Part shown: positions 53,276 through 62,233 of the stretch, piece by piece
How the letters are laid out: each line of letters begins with the position of its first letter
How positions within the stretch are numbered: position 1 is the stretch's first letter
Assembly (NCBI RefSeq): GCF_014207185.1
Contig: NZ_JACHCP010000005.1
Span: 1 to 64,000 of the forward strand
From: Rhodanobacter sp. A1T4
GTDB lineage: Bacteria > Pseudomonadota > Gammaproteobacteria > Xanthomonadales > Rhodanobacteraceae
Direction: 5' to 3'
DNA length: 64,000 nt
Translations under genes and position numbers: made by a program
The notes under the pieces: generated by a model
Seen by the model: only the letters and a program-made list of their open reading frames with translations
What the model was told of the DNA's origin: nothing
The model's database searches: none

Positions 53276-54057
53276 GCCGACACCTCGTTGACCTGACGTC
53301 CAGCAGCGAGCAGTTCGCGCAGCAGGGCGCGATAGCTGTCGGTGCTTTGCTGGGCAGCCGGCCAGCACGTCAGCGGCTGGCCATGCTCGGCCGCTTCGCA
53401 GATCTGCGGGTCCGCAGCAATTACTTGCCGGGTCACCGCATGTCCGTAGCGTTCCCGCAGGGTCATCAGGGAAATCCGGTTGTTCAGCGTGCCGGCGTCG
53501 TACATGGTAGGCACGATCCAGTGCGGCAGTACGCGTCCCATCGAACGCTCGATCATCTGCATGCTGCGCTGCATGCGCTCGAGTCCATCCAGGGCGAGTG
53601 TCTCGGTTTGCGTAGGCATCAACAGCCGCTGCGCCGCCGCCAGTGCGTTGATCATCAAGAGGCCGAGCGTGGGCGGACAATCGAGCAGAACGTAGTCGTA
53701 TACATTGTCCAGCATGGTCAAGGCATTGGCGAGAATGCGCCCGGTGCCCTTTCGCGTGGCCAGCTGGCGATCCAGCGTCGCCATCGGTGCCGCCGCCGGC
53801 AACAGCCACAAGCCCCGATGCCCGGTGTTACGGGCAAGACTGGCGATCGTGGGCGGATTATGTTCGCGGAACAGCTCATACACACTACCCATGCCGCTGA
53901 GGTCTTCCAGCGAGAAATAGCCGCTTAACGATGCATGCGGATCCAGATCCACCAGCAGCACGCGCATGCCCTCCTCGGCGAGCAAGGCGCCCAGCGCAGC
54001 GGTCGTGGTGGTCTTGCCCACCCCGCCCTTCTGATTGGCGATGGCCCAGATCTCCAC
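53272..54057 (-). CDS. ParA-family ATPase (ParC-like, polar localisation of chemotaxis arrays)
   Basis: The 261-residue protein has the deviant Walker A motif NQKGGVGKTTTTAALGALLA at residues 8-27, LLVDLDPHASLSGYF, the Walker B-like YDYVLLDCPPTLGLLMINAL and the C-terminal helix region. ParA-type proteins form ATP-dependent dimers that position cargo in the cell. Because it lies between motD and the ParP-like gene, it should act as the chemotaxis-array positioner (ParC), not as a chromosome or plasmid partition protein. No ParB is encoded nearby. Confidence 0.88.
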   Translation of the reverse strand: MEIWAIANQKGGVGKTTTTAALGALLAEEGMRVLLVDLDPHASLSGYFSLEDLSGMGSVYELFREHNPPTIASLARNTGHRGLWLLPAAAPMATLDRQLATRKGTGRILANALTMLDNVYDYVLLDCPPTLGLLMINALAAAQRLLMPTQTETLALDGLERMQRSMQMIERSMGRVLPHWIVPTMYDAGTLNNRISLMTLRERYGHAVTRQVIAADPQICEAAEHGQPLTCWPAAQQSTDSYRALLRELLAAGRQVNEVSA

Positions 54058-54060
54058 GCG

Positions 54061-55146
54061 TCAGTCCTTTGCGTCCGGCATGATCAGATGCGGCGCCGTC
54101 GCCATGGTCGGTCCGCTCGCGTCGATCGTCGCCTGCGGCAGCGCCGTGATCGGGCCGGCCACGACGACCGGCTCAACCGGCCGGGCCGCGGCTTTCGCCA
54201 CGACGGCAGTGGGCAACGGCGAGGTCGACGGTGGTGAGGTTGCCTCGGGAATCGATGATCGGCCATCCGGAACATTCGGATCGGCGTCAGCCGTGTGATT
54301 GATCTGATCGCTGTTGTTGTAGAAGCGCGTCGGTGCGGCACGATTGCTCAATACGACCACCAGGACGCGGCGATTGCGGTTGCGTCCGTCCTGACTGACG
54401 TTGTCGGCCGATGGGTGGTACTGACCCCAGCCGACGATGCCGAGTCGATCCGGATCAACACCATGATCGGCAAACAGCCGCGCCACGCTCGCCGCACGCG
54501 CAGCGGACAATTCCCAGTTGGACGGATACAGCGCCGTATTGATCGGCACGTCGTCGGTATAACCTTCGACCCGCAACGGATTGGCGAAAGGCGCAAGGAT
54601 CTCGCCCAGATTGGTCAGCACCTGGTTGGCCGACGGCGATAGCGCGGCAACTCCGCTGGGAAACAGGATGTCGGTGCGAATTTCGATTTCAAGCCAGTTG
54701 GTGGTGCGCCTGACGACCACCATGTTCTTGTCGATCAGCGGCTGCAACGCGCGCTCGACTTGATTGCGGATGCGTTCCAGATCCTGCTGTTCGCTGCTGG
54801 ATTTGTCTTGCCCCGCCGGCGCCCGCTCCTTGATCGGAATCATCATCGGATGCGCCGGTATCGGCAGCAGCATGCGCGCCAGCGGTGCACTGGGCGTGGG
54901 CGACGGTACCGATGCGGGCATCGACACACTCGACAGCGGATTGTTCGGCTGTATGGGCCGGATCACCTGCCGCGAGCCATTGAATGCTTCGGAAATCGAC
55001 TGTGCCAGCGCCCGGTATTTGGTCGTGTTGACGCTCGACATGGCGTACAGCACCACGAACAACGCAAGCAGCAGGGTGAGCAGATCCGCATACGGAATCA
55101 CCCAGGCTTCGGTGTTGACGTGTTCTTCGTGTTTTTTGCGTCTCAT
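54061..55146 (-). CDS. motD: Flagellar motor protein MotD (MotB-type, OmpA-like)
   Basis: The 361-residue protein has a membrane segment with the proton-channel Asp21 in IPYADLLTLLLALFVVLYAM. It has an extended linker rich in Pro and Ser, and an OmpA/MotB peptidoglycan-binding domain: FPSGVAALSPSANQVLTNLG, LRVEGYTDDVPINTALYPSN, WELSAARAASVARLFADHG and GWGQYHPSADNVSQDGRNRN. The tail of about 90 residues is Pro/Ala/Thr-rich and unusual. It is the partner of the MotC-type protein downstream in the operon order of polar flagellates, overlapping its ATG. Confidence 0.93.
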   Translation of the reverse strand: MRRKKHEEHVNTEAWVIPYADLLTLLLALFVVLYAMSSVNTTKYRALAQSISEAFNGSRQVIRPIQPNNPLSSVSMPASVPSPTPSAPLARMLLPIPAHPMMIPIKERAPAGQDKSSSEQQDLERIRNQVERALQPLIDKNMVVVRRTTNWLEIEIRTDILFPSGVAALSPSANQVLTNLGEILAPFANPLRVEGYTDDVPINTALYPSNWELSAARAASVARLFADHGVDPDRLGIVGWGQYHPSADNVSQDGRNRNRRVLVVVLSNRAAPTRFYNNSDQINHTADADPNVPDGRSSIPEATSPPSTSPLPTAVVAKAAARPVEPVVVAGPITALPQATIDASGPTMATAPHLIMPDAKD

Positions 55147-55883
55147 ACGAGGTAGCCCTGCAGCTTGCTTTCTATCTGGCGTGGGTTATCGCCCTGCGCG
55201 ATCGACACCAGTCCCTCGATGACAATCTCGCGTACCTGAGTCTGTTTGTTGATCAAGGCCTTCAGGCGCGAGCCGATCGGCAGCAGCAGCAGGTTGGCCA
55301 GACTGATGCCGTAAATCGTGGCGACGAACGCCGCGGCAATGCCATGACCGAGCTTGGTTGGATCAGTGAGGTCGCGCATCACGGCCATCAGGCCAAGCAC
55401 GGCACCAATGATGCCCATCGTGGGCGAATAGACTCCCGCGTTTTCATAGACTCTCGCCGCATTCAGGTCGGCGTGTTCGCGCGTTTCCAGCTCGACTTCC
55501 AGCACGCTGCGAATGGCTTCCGGCTCGCTGCCATCCACCAGCATCTGCAAACCTTTTCTGATGAACGGATCGGGTTCGGCGTCGATCTGCGGCTCGAGGC
55601 CGAGCAGACCTTGCCGGCGGGAAATTTCGCTCCAACCGACTACCCGGCTGATCAGGTTTGCCGGCTGCAGCGACGGCGGCTTGTAGACCATGCCCAGCAT
55701 GCCCATGGCCCGTTTGAGTACGCGACCTTGGGTGTGCAGCATGATCGCGGCGATCGTGCCGCCGAAAACGATAGTGAAGGCCGCCGGATTCCACAGCGCC
55801 GACACGTCGGTACCCTTGAGGATAGCGCCGACGATGAGTACGGCGAACGCCAGGATGGTGCCGATGATGCTGATCAAGTCCAT
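55143..55883 (-). CDS. motC: Flagellar motor protein MotC (MotA-type stator)
   Basis: The 246-residue MotA/PomA-type protein has four membrane segments (SIIGTILAFAVLIVGAILKG, PAAFTIVFGGTIAAIMLHTQ and two near residues 155-205), the PTMGIIGAVLGLMAVMRDL signature and the cytoplasmic loop with Arg and Glu residues (LGLEPQIDAEPDPFIRKGLQ). It forms the ion-conducting stator with MotD. A second MotAB set is usual in pseudomonads and xanthomonads and would be outside the window. Confidence 0.93.
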   Translation of the reverse strand: MDLISIIGTILAFAVLIVGAILKGTDVSALWNPAAFTIVFGGTIAAIMLHTQGRVLKRAMGMLGMVYKPPSLQPANLISRVVGWSEISRRQGLLGLEPQIDAEPDPFIRKGLQMLVDGSEPEAIRSVLEVELETREHADLNAARVYENAGVYSPTMGIIGAVLGLMAVMRDLTDPTKLGHGIAAAFVATIYGISLANLLLLPIGSRLKALINKQTQVREIVIEGLVSIAQGDNPRQIESKLQGYLV

Positions 55884-55884
55884 A

Positions 55885-57906
55885 TCAGGCGGAAACCTTC
55901 AAAGAGGGAAGCAATCGATCGCCGTCCCCGGCCAATGCGGCCAGATCCAGCACCAATGCGAGCCGACCATCGCCAGTGACGGTGGCGCCGGCCACACCGG
56001 GCACGCCCTCGAACAACGGCCCCAGCGGCTTGACCATGACGTCTTCGCGACCGATCACCTCATGCACAAGACAGCCCAGATGCAGATGACCCACATGCAG
56101 TACCACCACATGCCCGCCTGCCGCATCGTCGATCCCGGCCCAGCCAGCAAGATCACCCAGCATCAGCGCACGGCCACGGTGAGCCGCGACGCGACGACCA
56201 TCGAGTGCCTGGTTTTGCGCGGGCCCCAGCTCGAATACTTCGCTGACGTTGCCCAGCGGCAGCGCGAACAATCGGTCGCCCACGCGCACCATCAGCACGC
56301 GCAGGATCGCCAGCGTCAGCGGCACCGTCAGTTCCAGCGTGCTGCCATGACCCAGACGCGAACGCACCTGCAACGTGCCGCCCAGCTCGGCCACGCGCGT
56401 CTTCACCACGTCCATGCCGACACCGCGGCCGGAAATATCCGAAATCGTGGCGGCTGTGCTGAAACCGGGGCGAAAAATCAGTTCATAACACTCGACTTCG
56501 GACAGACGCGCCGCCTGTGCCGCGTCGATCACGCCCTTCTCCAGCGCTTTGCGCCGCAGCACTTCCGGATCCATGCCGCGACCATCATCGCTCACCGAAA
56601 TCACGATGCGCTCGCCGCGCTGGCTGGCGGCAAGCCGCACGGTGCCTTTGCGCGATTTACCCGCCTGCTCGCGCTCCACTGGCGTTTCCAGACCGTGATC
56701 GACCGCGTTGCGCAGGAGGTGAACCAGCGGATCGGCCAACGCCTCGACCAGACTGCGATCGAGATCGGTGTCCTCGCCTTCCTGTATCAGTTCGATATCC
56801 TTGCCGAGCTGACGCGCAAGGTCGCGCACTATCCGCGGGAACCGCTGAAACAACCGGCCCACCGGCTGCATGCGCATACCCAGCACGGCAGTCTGCAGTT
56901 CGTCGGAAATCCGGTCCAGTTCACCGGCAGCCAGGGTCAGCGGCTCGCTGTCGCTGCGCGACGCCAGACTGAGCAGGCGATTGCGCAGCAGCACCAGCTC
57001 GCCGGCACGATTGACCAGGGCATCCAGCTTCGCCGTGTCGACGCGCACCGTGGTTTCCGAAGCGGCTGCCGGTTTGGCCGCTGTCGCCGCTGACGTGGCG
57101 ACAGTCGTAGTCGGTTGAATCGCCGCGGCACCAACGATCACCGGCGCCAAAGGTGCCAGCGTCGTGCTTGTGGCATCCGTTGCCGGGGCGCCTGGCGCCA
57201 GGCCTTTGCCGTGCAGACTGTCCAGCAGCGCTTCGAACTCATCCACGTCGATCGGGTCATCGCGACGGGACGGTACTACGCTCTCTGCACCAGCGGGCAT
57301 CGGGGCGGCATCTGCATCGATGCCCGGCGCAACACCTGTGCCATACAGGCTATCCAACAACGCTTCGAATTCGTTGTCGTTGATATGCCCTCCGGACGCG
57401 TTCGCCACGGCCGGTTGACGTTCGCGCATTTCGTCCAGCATGACTTCGAAAGCCTGCTCGACTGCATCGGCATCCGCGCTGTTCTTCACGACTTTGGCGT
57501 TGACCGTTTCTGGCTTGGCCGCAGCGGGCCGCAAACGATCCAGTAGCGATGGCGGCGGCGGCATCAGTGGCGTCGCGGCGATCAGCGCGTCCATCATGCC
57601 GTTGAGCAGGTCCAATGCTTCAAGTAGCGCATCCATCTGCGCCGGACCGAGTACCAACGTGGCGTTGCGCGCCTCGTTGAGCAGCTCTTCCGCGCAGTGA
57701 CACAGTTGCACCATCGGTTCGATGGCAAGAAACCCGGCGCCACCCTTGACCGTGTGGAAAACACGAAACACCGCGTTGAGCAGCTCGCGATCCAGCGGCG
57801 AAGTTTCCAGCTGGATCAGCTGCTCGCCCAGCCGTAATACCAATTCACCGGCCTCGACCAGGAAATCGTCGCGCAGTTCGCTGTCGAGGGAAGGATCCAT
57901 CAGCAT
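55885..57906 (-). CDS. cheA: Chemotaxis histidine kinase CheA (second set) with tandem LLDSL docking repeats
   Basis: The 673-residue kinase has an HPt domain with His51 in FRVFHTVKGGAGFLAIEP. A P2-type linker follows that contains two near-identical peptides, NDNEFEALLDSLYGTGVAPG at about 176-195 and DVDEFEALLDSLHGKGLAPG at about 220-239. Then come dimerisation (KLDALVNRAGELVLLRNRLL), the ATPase core (LLRNAVDHGLETPVEREQAG, VSDDGRGMDP, ISGRGVGMDVVKTRV) and a CheW-like end. Repeated EFEALLDSL-type motifs in the CheA linker are the docking sites for ParP/ParC (LID region) in polar flagellates, and a ParP-like protein is encoded in the same operon. The last is inference from family knowledge. 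Confidence 0.93.
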   Translation of the reverse strand: MLMDPSLDSELRDDFLVEAGELVLRLGEQLIQLETSPLDRELLNAVFRVFHTVKGGAGFLAIEPMVQLCHCAEELLNEARNATLVLGPAQMDALLEALDLLNGMMDALIAATPLMPPPPSLLDRLRPAAAKPETVNAKVVKNSADADAVEQAFEVMLDEMRERQPAVANASGGHINDNEFEALLDSLYGTGVAPGIDADAAPMPAGAESVVPSRRDDPIDVDEFEALLDSLHGKGLAPGAPATDATSTTLAPLAPVIVGAAAIQPTTTVATSAATAAKPAAASETTVRVDTAKLDALVNRAGELVLLRNRLLSLASRSDSEPLTLAAGELDRISDELQTAVLGMRMQPVGRLFQRFPRIVRDLARQLGKDIELIQEGEDTDLDRSLVEALADPLVHLLRNAVDHGLETPVEREQAGKSRKGTVRLAASQRGERIVISVSDDGRGMDPEVLRRKALEKGVIDAAQAARLSEVECYELIFRPGFSTAATISDISGRGVGMDVVKTRVAELGGTLQVRSRLGHGSTLELTVPLTLAILRVLMVRVGDRLFALPLGNVSEVFELGPAQNQALDGRRVAAHRGRALMLGDLAGWAGIDDAAGGHVVVLHVGHLHLGCLVHEVIGREDVMVKPLGPLFEGVPGVAGATVTGDGRLALVLDLAALAGDGDRLLPSLKVSA

Positions 57907-57922
57907 GTATCCATCTGCACCG

Positions 57923-58564
57923 TCAGAATCCGAACTCGCTGAGCAGACGATCGGCGTCGTCCTGGCTCGACACCTTGACTGCCATCACAGGCGCCTCGCG
58001 ATTGGCCAACGAACCCGTCAGGCGGACCAGCTCGAGCAGCGACGTTTCGACCGACTCGATGAAAACGACCACTTTCTTGATGCGCTGACCGGACAGGTCC
58101 TGCCAGGACTGCGCCATCACCATGTCATCCAGACCTTCACAACACCGCTCGGCAAAGGCCAGTGCCTGACGTGCCAGCACCGCGGCTGGATCAGTCTTGC
58201 TGGTCGTGAAGTCGAGTACTTCGGCGGCGTTGCCGGACAACGCGTCCGCTTCCGGACGCATGCGCTCGGCGAAGTCGAGACTGCGATGGGCCGCCTTGGC
58301 GCTCATGTCGAGCACCTCGACCAGATGTTTGCGTGCGTCGGCCATGCTGTCTGGCACGCCTTCGAACGTCAGCTCGCCACCGAGGCGTCGCACGGCGCCA
58401 TGAAGGTCACGGGCGAGCAGACCCAGCGCGCGGAACAGATGCTGTTCGCGCTGACGCACCATGCTGTCCAGCGCCTGTTCGAAAGCCGCGCCGTCTTCGC
58501 TGTTGAGCAATGCGATGACTTCGGCCGGCAGGCTCTCGGTCACATCGGGCAGGGTCGCGCTCAT
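57923..58564 (-). CDS. cheZ: CheY-P phosphatase CheZ
   Basis: The 213-residue protein has the long helical hairpin with the catalytic region [20 protein letters not shown] (Asp and Gln for phosphatase action). The C-terminal CheY-binding peptide [11 protein letters not shown] ends in Phe-Gly-Phe like other CheZ proteins. CheZ speeds dephosphorylation of CheY-P. It overlaps cheY at its start (ATGA) and precedes cheA in the canonical order. No CheX/CheC phosphatase is visible, so CheZ is the only terminator of the signal in the window. Confidence 0.93.
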   Translation of the reverse strand: MSATLPDVTESLPAEVIALLNSEDGAAFEQALDSMVRQREQHLFRALGLLARDLHGAVRRLGGELTFEGVPDSMADARKHLVEVLDMSAKAAHRSLDFAERMRPEADALSGNAAEVLDFTTSKTDPAAVLARQALAFAERCCEGLDDMVMAQSWQDLSGQRIKKVVVFIESVETSLLELVRLTGSLANREAPVMAVKVSSQDDADRLLSEFGF

Positions 58565-58968
58565 GCGGATGCTCCGCTGGCGGCCAGCCGCTCGAAGATC
58601 TTTTCCAGTTTTTCGCGCAAGGTGATCGCCGTGAAAGGTTTGACGATGTAGCCGTTCACGCCAGCCTGAGCGGCGGCGATGATCTGTTCGCGATTATTTT
58701 CCGCCGTCACCATAAGCACCGGAAGCCCTTTCCACTTTGGTTCGGCGCGAATCGCGCGCAACAGCTCGATGCCAGTCATGTTGGGCATGTTCCAGTCGGT
58801 AACGACCATGTCGAACGCGCTGGCCCGCAGAAGCGCCAACGCGTTGTCGCCATCATCGGCTTCCTGGATCAGCGGATTGCTGAAACCGAGTTCGACGAGC
58901 AGGTTGCGAACAATCCTGCGCATGGTGGAGAAATCATCGACCACCAGAATTTTCATGTTCTTGTCCAA
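58561..58968 (-). CDS. cheY: Chemotaxis response regulator CheY (second set, flagellar)
   Basis: The receiver protein begins [20 protein letters not shown] and has Asp58 in [10 protein letters not shown] and Lys in [19 protein letters not shown]. The [10 protein letters not shown] motif is that of enterobacterial and pseudomonad CheY, which bind FliM. The start is a TTG at 58968 with GGAGA six bases upstream; an ATG at 58956 is the alternative. It leads the cheY-cheZ-cheA-motCD-parA-parP-cheW run and lies 209 bases from fliA. Confidence 0.95.
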   Translation of the reverse strand: MDKNMKILVVDDFSTMRRIVRNLLVELGFSNPLIQEADDGDNALALLRASAFDMVVTDWNMPNMTGIELLRAIRAEPKWKGLPVLMVTAENNREQIIAAAQAGVNGYIVKPFTAITLREKLEKIFERLAASGASA

Positions 58969-59177
58969 CTATTTTCTCCGCTAGTTCTGCCCTGGACGAT
59001 TGAGGCAGCACATAAAATCAAAGGCGAGCGGCCTGGAATCAGCACCGATGGCATCGCTAACCCGATGGCGATGCAAATCCCGGCATGCAATGACGTGCAC
59101 CCGTGCCGCTCGTCACCCGTAACCGTTCTTCCTGTCTCCTTCGCGTTTGTCTGCGCTGACACGCGGCCGGCAGCGCT
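58969..59177. promoter_or_regulatory. Gap between fliA and cheY (possible internal promoter)
   Basis: 209 bases without a gene; the largest break in the second chemotaxis operon. It may hold a promoter for cheYZA-motCD, but no sigma-28 or sigma-54 box is convincing by eye. Confidence 0.3.
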
Positions 59178-59927
59178 TCACGAGTCTTCGTCGTCGCACC
59201 ATGAACTCATCCGCGAACGCAGCCTGATCAATGCCTGTCCGTGGATCTGACACACGCGCGACTCGGTCACGCCCAGTACTAATCCGATTTCCTTCAGGTT
59301 CAACTCCTGTTCGTAGTACAACGACATCACCAACTGTTCGCGGTCGGGCAAGGTAGTGATCGCCTCGGCCAATGCAGTCCGCATACCGTTACGCTCGATC
59401 CGCTCCTGCGGACTCAAGCCACTCTGGTCGATGACGTCCATCGCTCCGCCGCCTTCGCCGCCGTCACCGTCATCGGGCGCCGTGAGACTCAGCAATCGGG
59501 CGCTGGCCGCATCGGCAAGCACCTGGTGATACTCCTCGACACTCATGCCCAATCGCCGCATCACCTCGGCACCTTCGGCATCCGCGCCTGTCTCGTTTTC
59601 AATCTTCCGCACGACTTCCGCGACTTCACGGGCCTTGCGATGTACCGATCGCGGGGTCCAGTCCGTGCGCCTCAATTCGTCGAGCATCGCGCCACGAATT
59701 CGTATACCCGCATAGGTCTCGAAGCTCGCGGAGCGATCGGTGGCGAAATTGCGCGCGGCTTCCAGCAAACCGATCATGCCGGCCTGTACCAGATCGCCCA
59801 CATCCACGCTTGGCGGCAATCGCCCCATCAAGTGATAGGCAATGCGACGCACGAGCGGCGCATGCTGCCTTACCAGTTGATCGGCCTCTGCACGTTGTAG
59901 CTGTAGGTATTCCGAAGCGACGCTCAT
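59178..59927 (-). CDS. fliA: Flagellar sigma factor FliA (sigma-28)
   Basis: From ATG 59927 the protein has 249 residues. It shows sigma region 2 (VRQHAPLVRRIAYHLMGRLP, SFETYAGIRIRGAMLDELRR, TDWTPRSVHRKAREVAEVVR), region 3 (RRLGMSVEEYHQVLADA) and region 4 (LPDREQLVMSLYYEQELNLK, EIGLVLGVTESRVCQIHGQA), in the order of FliA. A glycine/acid-rich insert (DDGDGGEGGGAMD) lies between regions 3 and 4. It should recognise the two sigma-28 promoters at 47.4 and 50.2 kb. Partner anti-sigma FlgM is not encoded in the window. Confidence 0.95.
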   Translation of the reverse strand: MSVASEYLQLQRAEADQLVRQHAPLVRRIAYHLMGRLPPSVDVGDLVQAGMIGLLEAARNFATDRSASFETYAGIRIRGAMLDELRRTDWTPRSVHRKAREVAEVVRKIENETGADAEGAEVMRRLGMSVEEYHQVLADAASARLLSLTAPDDGDGGEGGGAMDVIDQSGLSPQERIERNGMRTALAEAITTLPDREQLVMSLYYEQELNLKEIGLVLGVTESRVCQIHGQALIRLRSRMSSWCDDEDS

Positions 59928-59929
59928 TC

Positions 59930-60874
59930 TCACCACCCCGTAGCCGGCACACTCTGACCGCTGAAAAACGCGATCCGACCAAGATCCGGATACATGGGCT
60001 CTTCCCATGTATCGACAGCACATGCCAATTGCTTAAATCCCATCGCCGAGCGACTGGATGGCCACAGATCGACCACCGCGCCCTGGCGCTTGATCGCCTG
60101 TCGCAGTCGCTCGTCGTGCGGCACCATGCCCATGAAGCTGAGTGCGACATCGAGGAAGCGTTCGCTGACGCGTGCCAGCTTCTCGTAGAGACGTCGCGCC
60201 TCGCCGGCGTGACGAACCATGTTGGCGACGATCTGGAATCGCCGCACCCCAAAATCCCTACTGAGCAACTTGATCAACGCGTAGGCATCGGTCAGCGATG
60301 CCGGCTCGTCACAGACCACGACGATGACGTCGTCGGCAGCGGCGGCGAACATCATCACGTCGTCCGATACGCCGGCCGCGGTATCCACCACCAGGTACTC
60401 CGGCGGAAGGATCAGATCATCGAAGGCGCGGATGACCGCCGCATGCTCGCCATTGCACATCTGCGCCAGCCGGCGTGCACCCGATCCGCCAGGAATCACT
60501 TTCAGCCCATGCGGACCGGGGATGATCAGATCCTGCAGCGTGCAGTTGCCTTCGAGCATGTGCCCGACGTGCCGCAGCGGCGTCAGACCCAATTGCACAT
60601 CGACGTTGGCGACACTCATGTCGGCATCGAACAGCATCACGTCGTGACCGGCCATCGACATCGCCATGGCCAGGTTGACAGCCACTGTCGTCTTGCCCAC
60701 GCCACCCTTCCCCGCTGCGACGGTCAGTGTGCGCGTCGTGCGTCGTGCCGGCGTCATGGCACGGAGGCTGGATGCCTGATGTAACACTTCGGTATCGCGC
60801 TGACGCACCGGCGATGGCGCCGTAAACAGATTCTGCAAACCCCAAGCTTGATCCACCGGAATTGCCCCATTCAT
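59930..60874 (-). CDS. flhG: Flagellar number regulator FlhG (MinD-like ATPase)
   Basis: From ATG 60874 (overlapping the flhF stop as ATGA) it has 314 residues. It has an N-terminal DQAWGLQNLF segment of the kind that stimulates FlhF, the deviant Walker A AAGKGGVGKTTVAVNLAMAM, DADMSVANVDVQLGLTPLRH, LVVDTAAGVSDDVMMF and VVVCDEPASLTDAYALIKLL. FlhG (FleN) limits flagellar number and works against FlhF. The flhF-flhG-fliA order is that of polar flagellates. Confidence 0.93.
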   Translation of the reverse strand: MNGAIPVDQAWGLQNLFTAPSPVRQRDTEVLHQASSLRAMTPARRTTRTLTVAAGKGGVGKTTVAVNLAMAMSMAGHDVMLFDADMSVANVDVQLGLTPLRHVGHMLEGNCTLQDLIIPGPHGLKVIPGGSGARRLAQMCNGEHAAVIRAFDDLILPPEYLVVDTAAGVSDDVMMFAAAADDVIVVVCDEPASLTDAYALIKLLSRDFGVRRFQIVANMVRHAGEARRLYEKLARVSERFLDVALSFMGMVPHDERLRQAIKRQGAVVDLWPSSRSAMGFKQLACAVDTWEEPMYPDLGRIAFFSGQSVPATGW

Positions 60875-62106
60875 AGACTTGCCACCGCAAGACCGAATCG
60901 CTCGGCCATCTCCACATCGTCGGCTGCCGGGGTCAGGCGCCGTTGAACCTGTGCCGCACGGCACACGAGCACGCGTGCGTCGGCAGCACAGATGTCTTCG
61001 GGCACGCGCTGCCCGTCCGTCGTGCAGTCCAGCGGCAAACGGTGACGGATCAGCACCGACAGCACACCGCCGAGGCTCGGCGCTTCGTCCAGCTTGGTGA
61101 CGATGCACGCCTGCAGCTGCAACGGCAGGTAGGCACGCACCGAGTCGTCCAGCGACGACGCCTGCGCATTCGCGGCCAGCACCAGGCAGGTACGCAGTCG
61201 TCCGGCATCGTTGACCTGACGCAATACCTCCATCTGCTGTTCGAGACGCGGGTCGCTGCCGGCCACACCGGCGGTGTCGATCAGCACGGTGTGATGCTCG
61301 CGCAAGTTATCGAGCGCCTGGGTCAGGCTGGCAGCATCGTGCGCCGAGTAGACGCGCACGCCGAGCAGACGCCCATAATGTTCCAGCTGTGCGGCGGCAC
61401 CGATGCGGTAATGGTCGGTGCTGACCAGCGCCACCTTGGCAGGGCCGTGGCGCAGTACCGCACGTGCGGCGAGCTTGGCGACGGTGGTGGTCTTGCCCAC
61501 GCCGGTTGGCCCGACCAGCGCGGTAACGCCGCCGGTTTCGGCCAGATCGCGTCCGCTGACTTTCAGATTGCGGCTGAGCAGACCCAGCGGCAGGTAGCGC
61601 GCCTGATCGGCGCTCAGCTGCTCGGGTAATTCTTCGATCAACTGGCGCGCCACATCCGTTTCGATACCCAGACGGGTCATGTCGCGCAACACACGCGCAC
61701 GCATCGGGCGGCGGCGCTCCATGTCGTTCCAGGCGAGACTCGACAGCTGCTGTTCGAGCAACTCGCGCAGGCCGCCCAGCTCGGTACGCATCCGCGCCGC
61801 CTCGAGCACGTTTTGTTCGACGATCGGCTGCAGCATGGCCAGTTCGCTTGGCGGCATCGGCATCGGCGGCGGCGCGGCCGAGGCGCGACGTTCGGCAGCG
61901 GCATGGCTGGCGGCTGGTTCGGGCATCGGTGCACCATGCCGTGCCGCTTCGCGAACTAGCGTTTCGTCGTAGTCGATGGCGGCGATGATCTCGATGCCAT
62001 CGTCGAGGCGGCGGGTCGACAGGATCACCGCATCGGCGCCCTGTTCCGCACGCACCTCACGCATGGCCTGACGCATATCAGCGGCGAGGAATCGCTTGAT
62101 CTTCAT
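60871..62106 (-). CDS. flhF: Flagellar pole-determining SRP-type GTPase FlhF
   Basis: From ATG 62106, preceded by GGGAG, the protein has 411 residues: an N-terminal basic domain (MKIKRFLAADMRQAMREVRA), a Pro/Ala-rich linker, and an SRP-GTPase NG domain with GPTGVGKTTTVAKLAARAVL, STDHYRIGAAAQLEHYGRLL, LIDTAGVAGSDPRLEQQME and TKLDEAPSLGG. FlhF marks the pole for flagellum assembly. It follows flhA by 127 bases in transcription order. Confidence 0.94.
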   Translation of the reverse strand: MKIKRFLAADMRQAMREVRAEQGADAVILSTRRLDDGIEIIAAIDYDETLVREAARHGAPMPEPAASHAAAERRASAAPPPMPMPPSELAMLQPIVEQNVLEAARMRTELGGLRELLEQQLSSLAWNDMERRRPMRARVLRDMTRLGIETDVARQLIEELPEQLSADQARYLPLGLLSRNLKVSGRDLAETGGVTALVGPTGVGKTTTVAKLAARAVLRHGPAKVALVSTDHYRIGAAAQLEHYGRLLGVRVYSAHDAASLTQALDNLREHHTVLIDTAGVAGSDPRLEQQMEVLRQVNDAGRLRTCLVLAANAQASSLDDSVRAYLPLQLQACIVTKLDEAPSLGGVLSVLIRHRLPLDCTTDGQRVPEDICAADARVLVCRAAQVQRRLTPAADDVEMAERFGLAVASL

Positions 62107-62233
62107 GGATGGCTCCCGCAAGGCAGGCCCGTCGCCGCGAAGGCAGCGACCTCCCTTGGCCTGGCTGGTCCCGTCACCATTGTTTTTTCAGGCTTCATCC
62201 CGCGCTCCGTTACCCAGCTTTCGACCACATCAC

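Noticed and set aside
53276-53809. Long upstream extension of the ParP-like ORF (up to 53809)
   Set aside because: It is the parA gene read in another frame; the ATG at 53275 overlaps the parA stop as ATGA.
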